Part shown: positions 1 through 7,292 of the stretch, piece by piece
Numbering within the stretch: position 1 is the first letter of the stretch
How the letters are laid out: each line of letters begins with the position of its first letter
DNA from: Prochlorococcus sp. AG-355-N16
Lineage (GTDB): Bacteria > Cyanobacteriota > Cyanobacteriia > PCC-6307 > Cyanobiaceae
Assembly: GCA_003278545.1 (NCBI GenBank)
Contig: QCEF01000007.1
Location: forward strand, 1-59,563
DNA length: 59,563 nt
Direction: 5' to 3'
Made by a program: the position numbers and the translations under genes
The notes under the pieces: generated by a model
What the model was told of the DNA's origin: nothing
Databases searched by the model: none
What the model saw: the letters and a program-made list of their open reading frames with translations, nothing else

Positions 1-29
1 TGAAGACAATCATATAAAAAAAATAATAA

Positions 30-284
30 ATGATTATAAAAAATTCACCTTCTCCCAAAAACTCAAATCAAGCCCAAGAAATAGGGCATATCAAATATTC
101 TTATAAAGAAAGTTTTAAAAGAGAAAATAAATCTATTTTGGATGATTCGGAATTTATTGAAAATTACAATAACGCCCTTAAATCACCACAATCAAGAAGA
201 TTGTATAAAGATACAGAGAATGAAATTCATTTGGACTCAATTGAGGCCCAGAATATTTTACCTCTAGATAAAATTTCTATTTAA
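30..284 (+). CDS. Small hypothetical protein, 84 aa
   Basis: I do not recognise this protein. It is hydrophilic and rich in Asn, Ser, Lys and Glu. It has no signal peptide, membrane segment or cysteine, and looks poorly ordered. The ATG at 30 follows an A-rich stretch with no clear Shine-Dalgarno site. Codon use is as AT-rich as in the neighbouring genes. It ends 150 bases before the next small gene, and the sequence between them carries a structured leader that belongs to that next gene. No function is proposed. It is probably one of the many lineage-specific small proteins of picocyanobacteria, but without comparison it could also be a chance open frame. Confidence 0.5.
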   Translation: MIIKNSPSPKNSNQAQEIGHIKYSYKESFKRENKSILDDSEFIENYNNALKSPQSRRLYKDTENEIHLDSIEAQNILPLDKISI

Positions 285-365
285 AATTTTATTAAAAACT
301 ACTTTTAAAGATTTTTTAAATATATCTTAAATCCGACCTTTTTTTTTAATGTTAGCTTACTTCTA

Positions 366-421
366 CGTTCATCCAATTTATTTGGACGCATGAAATGAGA
401 ATAGGGAACGGGATTCTCATT
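366..421 (+). promoter_or_regulatory. Candidate glutamine-II (Downstream-peptide) riboswitch
   Basis: A compact pseudoknotted RNA can be drawn. P1 pairs CGTTC (366-370) with GAACG (406-410). P2 is a hairpin TCCAA/TTGGA (372-376 with 382-386) followed by CGCA. A pseudoknot pairs ATGAGAAT (395-402), inside the P1 loop, with ATTCTCAT (413-420), just 3' of P1. This order of CGTTCA, short hairpin, CGCA and GGAACG matches my knowledge of the Downstream-peptide motif, shown to bind L-glutamine and found upstream of short ORFs in marine cyanobacteria. The ATG of a 56-codon gene lies 15 bases after the pseudoknot, so translational control is plausible. A second copy with different sequence but the same architecture occurs at 38295-38348. 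Confidence 0.75.
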
Positions 422-435
422 AACTGCATAAGATC

Positions 436-606
436 ATGAATGAGCTCTCTCAAATAAGAGAAAAAATTACAAGAGCCAAGAGGCTTTATGAAGCCCAAAT
501 CTTGGCAACTAAAAATGGAGAAGTTACTCCATATAGAAGATCAGTCTTTGAAGAAAGAATTAGGGAAGCACAAAAAGAAATGAGAACGCAAGACACCAAA
601 AAATAA
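436..606 (+). CDS. 56-aa peptide downstream of a candidate glutamine riboswitch
   Basis: This is a short open frame starting MNELSQIREK and ending in TQDTKK. It is highly charged, almost certainly largely helical, and has no cysteine, signal peptide or membrane segment. A run of Glu/Arg/Lys spaced along the helix gives it a coiled-coil or partner-binding look, with a central Gly-Glu-Val-Thr-Pro break. It starts 15 bases after the structured leader at 366-421, which is the defining context of the Downstream-peptide class. By analogy with other glutamine-controlled cyanobacterial microproteins, a role in nitrogen assimilation is a reasonable inference, but no partner can be named from sequence. 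Its existence is supported mainly by the conserved-looking leader. Confidence 0.7.
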   Translation: MNELSQIREKITRAKRLYEAQILATKNGEVTPYRRSVFEERIREAQKEMRTQDTKK

Positions 607-622
607 ATTCTTTTGTAAAAAT

Positions 623-871
623 CTATTTTGTATCAGCTACATTCTTGAAGAAATCACAGTAAGCCATTAATTCTGATTCGGTTTCAATTTTTAGATTTAA
701 ATCATTAATTGCTTTATTGGTATCAATTCTGTAGCCATACCAATCTAGACAAACTTCTCTCTGCTTTTGGGTTTCAGAAACCTTTTGAGTACCTATTTTG
801 TTTGGGTTACTAGTACAACTCGCAAGGAAAATAGTTGAGAGAGCTAGTAGTGGGAATAGTAGTCTTTTCAT
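623..871 (-). CDS. Small putative lipoprotein, 82 aa
   Basis: The N-terminus MKRLLFPLLALSTIFLASC is a lipoprotein signal peptide with lipobox LASC and the lipidated cysteine at residue 19. The mature part is about 64 residues, mixed in charge, with two further cysteines (in EVCLDW and MAYCDF) that could form a disulfide outside the cytoplasm. I do not recognise the mature domain. It lies 3 bases downstream of the DUF3764-like gene on the same strand, so the two are probably co-transcribed. The first 35 bases of the gene closely resemble the 5' ends of the genes starting at 8129 and 11323, which suggests a shared signal-peptide module. Confidence 0.7.
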   Translation of the reverse strand: MKRLLFPLLALSTIFLASCTSNPNKIGTQKVSETQKQREVCLDWYGYRIDTNKAINDLNLKIETESELMAYCDFFKNVADTK

Positions 872-874
872 TTG

Positions 875-1180
875 TTAATCACAACAATTCTCCGTTGTTG
901 CTGAAAAAGTCCAAGATGATTCTTCCATTGTTGATAAGTCAACTCTATGAGTTGCCATCCAGTCACCATTAGCTTCTACAAACTTTTGAACATTACCTTC
1001 TGGAGCTTGATGAATAACAATAACTTTTTGAGGATCTTTCTTACTTACTCCTCTAAAAAGTGGCTTAATATCAAATTCTGAATGCCTTTTATCTGCTTCT
1101 GCACTATCAAATATTGCTGCCCATTCATCGAAAGTGCTTTCAATTTTAAAAGTAAAAACAGATGTTATAGAACAAGACAT
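875..1180 (-). CDS. DUF3764 family protein
   Basis: This 101-aa protein resembles the cyanobacterial DUF3764 family: an N-terminal Val/Phe-Thr-Phe-Lys strand, a WAAIFDS helix, an RGVSKKDPQ turn and a late DWMATHRVDLS segment. The family's function is unknown. Its pattern suggests a small ferredoxin-like alpha-beta fold, like several other small proteins in this island (6984-7292, 8622-8942). It has no signal peptide and ends in a Cys-Cys pair (ENCCD). It is followed after 3 bases by the lipoprotein gene at 623-871. I am fairly sure of the family and have no evidence for a reaction. Confidence 0.7.
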   Translation of the reverse strand: MSCSITSVFTFKIESTFDEWAAIFDSAEADKRHSEFDIKPLFRGVSKKDPQKVIVIHQAPEGNVQKFVEANGDWMATHRVDLSTMEESSWTFSATTENCCD

Positions 1181-1230
1181 AATAAAGATATTGTTTGTAT
1201 ATAAAATAAATCTATTTTATTAAGGCTTGG

Positions 1231-1767
1231 TTAATTATCTTTAAACGGAATTAAAATACCTTTTTTTTCAAATTTGAGCCAACCTTTTTTTTCTAGTATT
1301 TTTAAATTTCTTGTTACGGTTACTCTTGTTGAAGAAATTGAATTACCAATAATTTTATGGGTAAAATTAAATTCTTTTAAATTTAGATAAATATGTTTAT
1401 CTTTTTTTAAGCCAATAATTGAAGATAAGTATAAAAGAAATTCTTTTAGTTTTTCTTCTGATTTTTTTATATTACTTATTAATAAAAGTTTTTCCAATTG
1501 ATCAATTCTTTTTAGACTTTTTGTTAATAAGTCTGTAGATGAAAAAAATAGCCCTCTTTTAATTGTTTTAATTTCGCAATTTGTCAACGCAATTAATTTA
1601 ATATTTTCGTATTTACATAATTCCAAATTTATTACAACATTTTCATTTATTATCCCAACAATATTTTTCTTATTCTTGATTTTTGATTGCATTATTAATA
1701 TTCCTGATTTGACTTCTAGAATTGTATTTTCTTTAAATTCTATATTTTGCTTTTCAGGAATTATCAT
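1231..1767 (-). CDS. Crp/Fnr-type transcriptional regulator, divergent
   Basis: The C-terminal third (about residues 130-178) has a Crp-type winged helix-turn-helix: a THKIIGNSISSTRVTVTRNLKIL segment whose SSTRVTVTR part matches the recognition helix, followed by a wing (KGWLKFEKKGILIPF). The N-terminal 80 residues look like a shortened cyclic-nucleotide-binding beta barrel, and a central coiled helix (about 80-115) would be the dimer helix. At 178 aa it is shorter than NtcA or Crp (about 220), and no cyclic-nucleotide phosphate cassette is visible, so its ligand is unknown. It is transcribed divergently from phnD with 190 bases between them, so it may regulate the phn operon, as PtrA-like regulators do elsewhere in phosphate islands. 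That link is inference. Confidence 0.75.
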   Translation of the reverse strand: MIIPEKQNIEFKENTILEVKSGILIMQSKIKNKKNIVGIINENVVINLELCKYENIKLIALTNCEIKTIKRGLFFSSTDLLTKSLKRIDQLEKLLLISNIKKSEEKLKEFLLYLSSIIGLKKDKHIYLNLKEFNFTHKIIGNSISSTRVTVTRNLKILEKKGWLKFEKKGILIPFKDN

Positions 1768-1843
1768 ATTTATTTATTAAACTTAATCACCCTAAATTTA
1801 TAAAGTTAAAAATAAATTAAAAATTATTTAATTCCCTAATAAA

Positions 1844-1887
1844 TCTGATTAAAAATTGACTAACTCAAAATAAAACAATTAATCAGA
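1844..1887. promoter_or_regulatory. Inverted repeat between regulator and phnD, possible operator
   Basis: TCTGATTAA (1844-1852) and TTAATCAGA (1879-1887) are perfect 9-base inverted arms separated by 26 bases. They lie in the divergent intergenic region between the Crp-like regulator and phnD, about 70-115 bases before the phnD start. The arms could be two half-sites of a regulator or the stem of a long hairpin. They do not match the CTTAACCT-type tandem Pho box I know from cyanobacteria, nor the NtcA consensus GTA-N8-TAC. The assignment is tentative. Confidence 0.35.
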
Positions 1888-1958
1888 ATTTAAACTCTTT
1901 TTGGGAAAAAGTTAATCTCTTTAGAGCAAGTTAAATATGGAGAATAAATTAAACACTA

Positions 1959-2957
1959 ATGAAAAATTTATTAAAGATAGTCTTAGGTCTATCAATAATC
2001 AGTACAAGTATTTCAAGTTGTGGAAACAAACCAAATGATTTAATTGGAGATTTAGATTTATCTGATTGCAATCCAAATAATACTGTTGACAGCAAATATT
2101 GTGATCGAGATGGAGATTTTCTCGCAGATCTACCCCTTTCCGAAGATGAATGGATAGATCCTGAAACCATTGTGTTCTCATATACACCTGTTGAAGACCC
2201 CTCCGTTTATGCAAAAGTTTGGGAAGATTTTGTAACACATATGTCTAAGGTGACTGGTAAAAAAGTCACTTTCTTACCAGTTCAATCTTATGCTGCTCAA
2301 GTTGAGGCAATGAGATCTGGACGTCTTCATGTAGCAGGAATTAATACTGGAAGCAATACAGTGGCAGCAGCATGTGCAGGAGCAGTTCCATTTGGAATGA
2401 TGGCTAAAAAAGATTTATCTTACGGTTATGAAATGGAAATTATTGTTCCTTCTGATAGTCCAATTAATTCTCCTGCAGATTTAAAAGGTAAAAAAGTTAC
2501 ATTTACATCTAAGACATCTAATTCAGGATTTAAAGCACCATCGGCCATTCTTAAAGGAGAATTTGGTCTTGAGGCAAATAAAGATTTCACCCCAGTCTTT
2601 TCTGGCAAGCATCAAAATTCAATAATGGGTGTTGCAAACAAAGATTATGAAGTAGCACCAATTGCTAACTCAGTTCTTACAAGAATGGATGCAAGAGGTG
2701 TTGTTGATTCTTCTAAAATAAGAACTATTTATAAATCCCAAACCTTCCCAACGACAGGTTATGCTCATGCTCATAATTTACATCCAGCTGTAGTTGCAAA
2801 AGTAAAGCAAGCTTTTTACACCTATAACTGGGATAATTCAACATTAGATAAAGAATTTAAAAAGGCTGATAGATTCATTTCAATAAGTCACAAGCACGAT
2901 TGGGATGTTATTAGAAAAATAGATAAGGCTAATGGTGTTGTTTATGATTGCAAATAA
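1959..2957 (+). CDS. phnD: PhnD-type phosphonate/phosphite-binding lipoprotein
   Basis: This 332-aa protein begins with a lipoprotein signal (lipobox near SISSC, cysteine 21) and is anchored outside the inner membrane. The rest is a PhnD-family periplasmic binding protein: the family pattern of tyrosine and Gln-Ser-Tyr contacts (VQSYAAQVEAMRSGRL), a GIN(T)GS loop with SNT, and the hinge segment SPINSPADLKGKKVTFTSKTSNSGF, where the Thr-Ser residues usually hold the phosphoryl group. Family members in Prochlorococcus (PhnD1) have been reported to bind phosphite and methylphosphonate. It starts a four-gene operon with phnC and two phnE genes. No C-P lyase or phosphite dehydrogenase gene is in this window, so the final fate of the substrate cannot be told here. 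Confidence 0.93.
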   Translation: MKNLLKIVLGLSIISTSISSCGNKPNDLIGDLDLSDCNPNNTVDSKYCDRDGDFLADLPLSEDEWIDPETIVFSYTPVEDPSVYAKVWEDFVTHMSKVTGKKVTFLPVQSYAAQVEAMRSGRLHVAGINTGSNTVAAACAGAVPFGMMAKKDLSYGYEMEIIVPSDSPINSPADLKGKKVTFTSKTSNSGFKAPSAILKGEFGLEANKDFTPVFSGKHQNSIMGVANKDYEVAPIANSVLTRMDARGVVDSSKIRTIYKSQTFPTTGYAHAHNLHPAVVAKVKQAFYTYNWDNSTLDKEFKKADRFISISHKHDWDVIRKIDKANGVVYDCK

Positions 2958-2988
2958 AAATTATTAATCATAAATAAAATCAGACTTA

Positions 2989-3756
2989 ATGCTTAAAACA
3001 ATAAACCTCAAAAAGGTTTATCCAAATGGAGAAGAGGCGCTTAAAGGAATAAACCTAGAAATTCCTAATGGTCAAGTAGTTGCTCTTATCGGTCCTTCAG
3101 GTGCTGGTAAAAGTACGTTCATTAGAACAATAAATAGATTAGTTGAGCCCACTTCAGGGAAAGTTTATTTCGCTAATAAAAAAAATGATATTACCTCCTT
3201 AAATAAATCTAAATTAAGAAAAATAAGAAGACAAATTGGAATGATTTTCCAGGAATTTGCTTTGGTAGAAAGATTAAGTGTAATGGAAAATGTTCTTTCC
3301 GGCAGATTAGGTTATGTAGGATTTTGGAATAGTTTTTTCAGGAAATTTCCTCAAAAAGATATTGAAGAAGCATTCCGTCTGCTTCAAAGAATTGGACTAG
3401 AGCATATGCTTGATAAAAGAGCCGATGAATTGTCAGGAGGGCAGAGGCAAAGAGTAGGAATTGCTAGAGCTTTGATACAAAATCCAATGTTACTTTTAGT
3501 AGATGAACCTACAGCGAGTTTAGATCCCAAAAATTCCAGGCAAATTATGCGATTAATATGCGAGTTATGTAAGGAAAGAAATCTTGCTGCGATTATAAAT
3601 ATTCATGATGTTTTTCTTGCTCAGAATTTTGCAGAAAGAATAATAGGTTTAAAAGCTGGAGAAATTGTTTACGATGGCAAGCCAAGTGGCTTATCAGAGA
3701 CAATACTTACAAAAATATATGGAGAAGAAGACTGGTCTAAAAATGTAGCAAATTAG
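2989..3756 (+). CDS. phnC: Phosphonate/phosphite ABC transporter ATPase
   Basis: This is a 255-aa ATP-binding subunit with Walker A GPSGAGKS (residues 35-42), a Q-loop (IFQEFALV), signature LSGGQRQR, Walker [13 protein letters not shown] and the switch histidine in NIHDV. The length and the IGRNFIRT-like region after Walker A ([14 protein letters not shown]) fit PhnC. It drives uptake of the ligand delivered by PhnD through the two PhnE subunits. It lies 31 bases after phnD and 11 bases before the first phnE. Identity as an ABC importer ATPase is very secure; PhnC specifically follows from the operon. Confidence 0.95.
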   Translation: MLKTINLKKVYPNGEEALKGINLEIPNGQVVALIGPSGAGKSTFIRTINRLVEPTSGKVYFANKKNDITSLNKSKLRKIRRQIGMIFQEFALVERLSVMENVLSGRLGYVGFWNSFFRKFPQKDIEEAFRLLQRIGLEHMLDKRADELSGGQRQRVGIARALIQNPMLLLVDEPTASLDPKNSRQIMRLICELCKERNLAAIINIHDVFLAQNFAERIIGLKAGEIVYDGKPSGLSETILTKIYGEEDWSKNVAN

Positions 3757-3767
3757 GAATATATTAA

Positions 3768-4565
3768 ATGAATGATAAGAAAGTAATTTGGAAAAGAAAA
3801 CCGTTAATAAAAAATAGGTTATTAAGAATTGGATTAATTTTGCTAATTAGTACTTACTTATTATCTGTTTTCCTAACTACCGAAATTGATTGGCAAAGAA
3901 TTCTTGAAGGGATCCCAAGGGGTAAAAATTTTATATTTGCTTTTTTCCCTCCAGATTTTATAACTAGATCTGATGAGATTTTGGCAGGCATTTTTGAAAG
4001 TCTATGGATGACTATTGTTGCAACTATTGTGGGGATACTTATTTCTATACCTGTATCCTTAGGGGCGGCTAAAAACATAGCTCCTAAATTTGTTTATTTC
4101 TTATCAAGAGGAGTTATCACATTGTCGAGGAGTTTTCAGGAAGTTATCCTAGCAATATTTTTTGTCAAGTTAATGGGTTTTGGACCTTTTGCTGGGATGG
4201 TAACTCTGAGTTTATCGACAATAGGGTTTTTCGCTAAATTATTATCTGAAGATATTGAAGACATAAATAAATCCCAAGCTGAAGCAATCAAATCTACTGG
4301 CAGCAGTTGGTTTCAATGGGTTAATTATGGTGTCCAGCCTCAAGTTATGCCAAGATTTATTGGATTATCTTTATACAGATTGGATATTAATTTTAGAGAG
4401 TCTGCGGTAATTGGAATTGTTGGGGGAGGAGGTATTGGTTCTACCTTAAATACAGCTTTTGATAGATATGAATTTGAGACTGCAGCGGCTGTTCTTATCG
4501 TAATTATTTCTATCGTGATGATTGTTGAATATACATCTAGTCATCTCAGGAAATTAATAAAGTAA
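3768..4565 (+). CDS. phnE: Phosphonate/phosphite ABC transporter permease, first copy
   Basis: This 265-aa integral membrane protein has about six hydrophobic segments and the ABC-2 importer coupling motif around EAIKSTGSSWFQWVNYG, followed by QPQVMP. The conserved RESAVIGIVGGGGIG stretch near the C-terminus is typical of PhnE. It follows phnC by 11 bases and its stop codon overlaps the start of the second phnE (TAATG), so the two are translationally coupled. Two different PhnE proteins with one PhnC and one PhnD imply a heterodimeric channel. Confidence 0.93.
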   Translation: MNDKKVIWKRKPLIKNRLLRIGLILLISTYLLSVFLTTEIDWQRILEGIPRGKNFIFAFFPPDFITRSDEILAGIFESLWMTIVATIVGILISIPVSLGAAKNIAPKFVYFLSRGVITLSRSFQEVILAIFFVKLMGFGPFAGMVTLSLSTIGFFAKLLSEDIEDINKSQAEAIKSTGSSWFQWVNYGVQPQVMPRFIGLSLYRLDINFRESAVIGIVGGGGIGSTLNTAFDRYEFETAAAVLIVIISIVMIVEYTSSHLRKLIK

Positions 4566-5380
4566 TGCCAATAATAAAACAAAAGGATTACAAAACCTGG
4601 AAAAAATTTGATCGAAAAAGAGATTTACAAAACTGGCTTTGTTGGTTCTTAGGTACTTTAATTTTTAGCTTTTGTTTCGGTCTGATTAGTAGTAAAACAA
4701 TCTGGTTTTATGTTTTTGATTCACATAATGAGGCTTTAGATCTTTTAGGTAGGATGTTTCCTCCAGAAACTAATTATTTCTTCACTTTAATAAAACCTAT
4801 TTGGGATACTTTAAATATCGCGACTATTGGTACAACGATTGGAACTTTAATTGCAATACCATTAGCTTTTTTATCCGCAAACAATACTACCCCGAGTAAA
4901 AAGTTTATAAGACCTTTAGCCTTATTTTGCATAGTTTCAAGCAGATCAATTAATTCAGTAATCTGGGCATTACTTCTGGTTGCAGTTGTCGGTCCGGGAG
5001 TCTTGGCTGGCATAATTGCTATCGGATTAAGATCGATTGGATTTTGTGGAAAATTACTTTATGAAGCTATAGAGGAAATTGATGAAAACCAAATTGAAGC
5101 TATTGAGGCAACAGGGGCAAATAAAGCACAAATTATGACCTTTGGCATAGTGCCTCAAATTCTCCCAGCATTTACGAGTATTTCTATTTATAGGTGGGAT
5201 ATAAATATAAGAGAAGCAACTGTTGTTGGCTTAGTTGGAGCAGGAGGTATAGGGATAGAATTAGATGCTCAAATAGGAGACTTAGCTTGGGCTAAGGTAT
5301 CAGTTATTTTATTAGCAATAGTAGTGGCAGTAGTTTTTAGTGAATGGATTACAGCAAAAATAAGAAAGGCTATTATTTAG
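4565..5380 (+). CDS. phnE: Phosphonate/phosphite ABC transporter permease, second copy
   Basis: This 271-aa permease is homologous to the preceding gene. It has a long hydrophilic N-terminus (about 25 residues), around six membrane segments, the coupling helix EAIEATGANKAQIMTFG followed by VPQILP, and a C-terminal REATVVGLVGAGGIG block. Its ATG overlaps the stop of the upstream phnE by one base. It is the last gene of the phn operon; the ACR3 gene follows after 45 bases on the same strand and may be read through, because no terminator hairpin is visible between them. Confidence 0.93.
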   Translation: MPIIKQKDYKTWKKFDRKRDLQNWLCWFLGTLIFSFCFGLISSKTIWFYVFDSHNEALDLLGRMFPPETNYFFTLIKPIWDTLNIATIGTTIGTLIAIPLAFLSANNTTPSKKFIRPLALFCIVSSRSINSVIWALLLVAVVGPGVLAGIIAIGLRSIGFCGKLLYEAIEEIDENQIEAIEATGANKAQIMTFGIVPQILPAFTSISIYRWDINIREATVVGLVGAGGIGIELDAQIGDLAWAKVSVILLAIVVAVVFSEWITAKIRKAII

Positions 5381-5425
5381 ACTAAATTAAATACTAGGAT
5401 GAATAGTTAAGTAGAGATAAATTAA

Positions 5426-6436
5426 ATGCAATTTTCTGATAGATATCTAAGTGTTTGGGTTTTCTTAGCAATGTGTATTGGATCTTTATCCGGTTATTTA
5501 TTTCCTAATTTATCTCAATTTATAGGCGAATTAGAACTCTCAAGAATAAATCTTCCAATAGCAATTCTTATCTGGGGAATGATTTTTCCAATGATGTTAT
5601 CAATAGATTTCAAGTCAATAATAAATTTGAAATATAAGATTAAAGGATTTTCTATTGTCCTTTTTATTAATTGGTTAATAAAACCAGTTTCAATGGCAAT
5701 CATTGCAGCCTCTTTTTTATATTTTTTATATGGTAATTTGATAGATCCTGTACTTGCTAAAGAATATGTTTCTGGAATGATTCTATTAGGAATAGCGCCA
5801 TGTACAGCAATGGTTTTTGTCTGGAGTAATCTTGCTAAAGGCGATCCTTTATTTACTTTAATACAAGTAGCTATTAATGATCTAATATTAATTTTAGCCT
5901 TTCCATTATTGTCAAAAATTCTTTTAGGATTTAACAGTATAGATATCCCGTTAGATACTGTTTTCGGTTCTGTAATAATCTTTATTTTGGTACCACTTTT
6001 TCTAGCAATATTTTTAAAAAATAAAATCTATAGCGAAAAAAAAATAAAAAGTATTTTGAATAAAAGTAAAAGTTATTCGTTATTTTTTTTAATTCTTACA
6101 GTCTTTTTATTATTCTTTGTTCAATCAAAATCTATATTACAAAATCCTATTCATATAATCTTAATTTCAATTCCATTAATAATACAGACTCTTTTTATTT
6201 TTTATTTAACTGCTTTTTCAATGAAGTTTTTTAGGCAAAAGTATTCTATTTCCTGTCCAGGCTCGATGATAGCCGCTTCAAACTTTTTTGAACTTGCAGT
6301 AGCTGTATCGATAACTCTTTTTGGTATTAATTCAGGAGCTGCTTTGGCTACCATAGTTGGGGTACTAGTAGAAGTTCCTTTGATGCTTTATTTAGTAAAT
6401 ATTTCGAAGTCTTCCAAAATATTATTTATAAATTAA
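5426..6436 (+). CDS. ACR3-family arsenite efflux permease
   Basis: This 336-aa protein has about ten hydrophobic helices. It carries the ACR3/BASS-type hallmarks: GMIFPMMLSIDF in an early helix, the GIAPCTAMVFVWSNLAKGDP segment with the conserved cysteine at residue 126, and NFFELAVAVSITLFG near the C-terminus with the conserved Glu. ACR3 exports arsenite using the proton gradient. Its position right after a phosphorus-oxyanion importer makes sense, because phosphate-starved cells take up arsenate by mistake. No arsenate reductase is adjacent. An ArsM-like methyltransferase lies at 37228-38022. The 3' end overlaps a small convergent gene by 11 bases. Confidence 0.88.
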   Translation: MQFSDRYLSVWVFLAMCIGSLSGYLFPNLSQFIGELELSRINLPIAILIWGMIFPMMLSIDFKSIINLKYKIKGFSIVLFINWLIKPVSMAIIAASFLYFLYGNLIDPVLAKEYVSGMILLGIAPCTAMVFVWSNLAKGDPLFTLIQVAINDLILILAFPLLSKILLGFNSIDIPLDTVFGSVIIFILVPLFLAIFLKNKIYSEKKIKSILNKSKSYSLFFLILTVFLLFFVQSKSILQNPIHIILISIPLIIQTLFIFYLTAFSMKFFRQKYSISCPGSMIAASNFFELAVAVSITLFGINSGAALATIVGVLVEVPLMLYLVNISKSSKILFIN

Positions 6437-6593
6437 TATTTTCTTCTTCAAGTTTTTTCTTTAGTTCTAGTGGCATATAAGCAATATCTTTTTTAACTGC
6501 ATCTATCGCATCTTTATACTTTTGAGGATTAGATAAAAGCGTTTTTATTAAGTTGTATTGACTTTCTATTTCCTGAGAGGAAAATTTACTCAT
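6426..6593 (-). CDS. 55-aa hypothetical protein
   Basis: This short reading frame starts MSKFSSQEIE and ends in EENINL. It is hydrophilic and helical, with a Tyr-Lys-Asp-Ala-Ile-Asp-Ala-Val repeat-like centre, no cysteines and no membrane segment. The 3' end overlaps the end of the ACR3 gene on the other strand by 11 bases. The frame is free of stops and its composition matches real small Prochlorococcus genes, but I cannot name a family. An A-rich leader and one copy of the island palindrome (6624-6638) lie upstream of its start. Confidence 0.55.
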   Translation of the reverse strand: MSKFSSQEIESQYNLIKTLLSNPQKYKDAIDAVKKDIAYMPLELKKKLEEENINL

Positions 6594-6623
6594 TTTTAAA
6601 AACTTATCACTTTTTTTATTTTA

Positions 6624-6638
6624 GATTGACTGTCAATT
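6624..6638 (-). repeat. Island palindromic repeat, copy 1
   Basis: This copy of the 15-base near-palindrome GATYGACWGTCAATC reads GATTGACTGTCAATT on the plus strand. It is the only copy with the T in position 4, so its two arms GATTGAC and GTCAAT pair almost perfectly. It lies 30 bases upstream of the minus-strand gene starting at 6593 and 52 bases before the plus-strand gene at 6691. As with the other copies, TTTTA precedes it on the plus strand. Confidence 0.7.
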
Positions 6639-6690
6639 TAATCTGTCTTTAAATATCAACTCCTAAAATAAATTTAATTTTTAAATTATT

Positions 6691-6948
6691 TTGGGTTACT
6701 TAAAAAAAGAATTTATTAAATCACTTAAAGTTAAAGGGTCCATATTTTTAATTGTGTTAATTATTGGATTTATTTACTCAAGTCCAAAATCAAAAGTAAT
6801 TATTGCAAATTCTTTGACTTCTTCCGCTAAATTTTTAAACGAAACTGTAGAAATAACAGATAAAGATAGTTGGTTTTCTGAAACTGATTTCATTTTTAGT
6901 CTTAGGTTAAAATTACGAGAATTATTGAGAGGAACTCAAAGAGGTTGA
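6691..6948 (+). CDS. Small single-pass membrane protein, 85 aa
   Basis: A TTG start at 6691 is the most likely one; an in-frame stop lies three codons upstream (6682-6684), so no ATG can be used before it. The protein has a short basic N-terminus, one hydrophobic helix (about residues 17-30, IFLIVLIIGFIYSS), a Ser/Thr-rich linker and an acidic-then-basic tail ending LRELLRGTQRG. I do not recognise a family. It probably sits in the inner membrane with the tail outside the cytoplasm, or as a signal anchor. Both flanks carry copies of the island palindrome. Confidence 0.5.
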   Translation: MGYLKKEFIKSLKVKGSIFLIVLIIGFIYSSPKSKVIIANSLTSSAKFLNETVEITDKDSWFSETDFIFSLRLKLRELLRGTQRG

Positions 6949-6974
6949 GAAGCAGCTAAATGCTAATTATGGTA

Positions 6975-6989
6975 GATCGACTGTCAATC
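6975..6989 (-). repeat. Island palindromic repeat, copy 2
   Basis: On the plus strand this reads GATCGACTGTCAATC, identical to copies 3 and 4. On the minus strand it reads GATTGACAGTCGATC, and the TGA within it (6984-6986) is the stop codon of the gene at 6984-7292. The repeat therefore joins directly onto the coding end of that gene. Confidence 0.8.
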
Positions 6990-7292
6990 GTGATATCCAA
7001 CTTTAGAAACAATATTTCCTGAAACAGGGTCAGTAACTCCAAGTTCTGGAGACAACTCTTCCATAAATCCTCTAACCTCATCAAGGTGAGCAATCATAGC
7101 TGGTCTTTGAGCTGAAATAGCTTCTGCACTTTTCCAGATCCCAACAAAACAGTAATCATAATCTCCAGTTTTAGCGATATATCTTTGAGTCATCCCCTCA
7201 AAACTTGTTTTATCTATTACTTCGAAATACTTATCTACACAATCAGACTTTAATTTAAATCGAACAACATTCATGAAATTTTGAGCAGTCAT
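6984..7292 (-). CDS. Small ABM/Dabb-like ferredoxin-fold protein, 102 aa
   Basis: The pattern of a short strand (NVVRFKLK), a helix around DKYFEVIDKT, the strands YCFVGIWKS and a helix EAISAQRPAMIAHLDEV resembles the antibiotic-biosynthesis-monooxygenase (ABM) or stress-responsive Dabb fold. No catalytic residues can be assigned. The ATG at 7292 directly touches the U-tract of the upstream terminator hairpin (7293-7317), leaving no room for a ribosome-binding site. The internal Met-7 (7274) is an alternative start. The stop codon lies inside a copy of the island palindrome. The product is likely cytoplasmic, with unknown function. Confidence 0.6.
   Translation of the reverse strand: MTAQNFMNVVRFKLKSDCVDKYFEVIDKTSFEGMTQRYIAKTGDYDYCFVGIWKSAEAISAQRPAMIAHLDEVRGFMEELSPELGVTDPVSGNIVSKVGYHD

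Noticed and set aside
1768-1958. A Pho box upstream of phnD
   Set aside because: I could not find three tandem copies close to CTTAACCT at the usual spacing; only CTTAATCA-like single matches.
1949-2238. Open frames on the minus strand inside phnD
   Set aside because: They are antisense shadows of a clear phnD frame, with no family resemblance.
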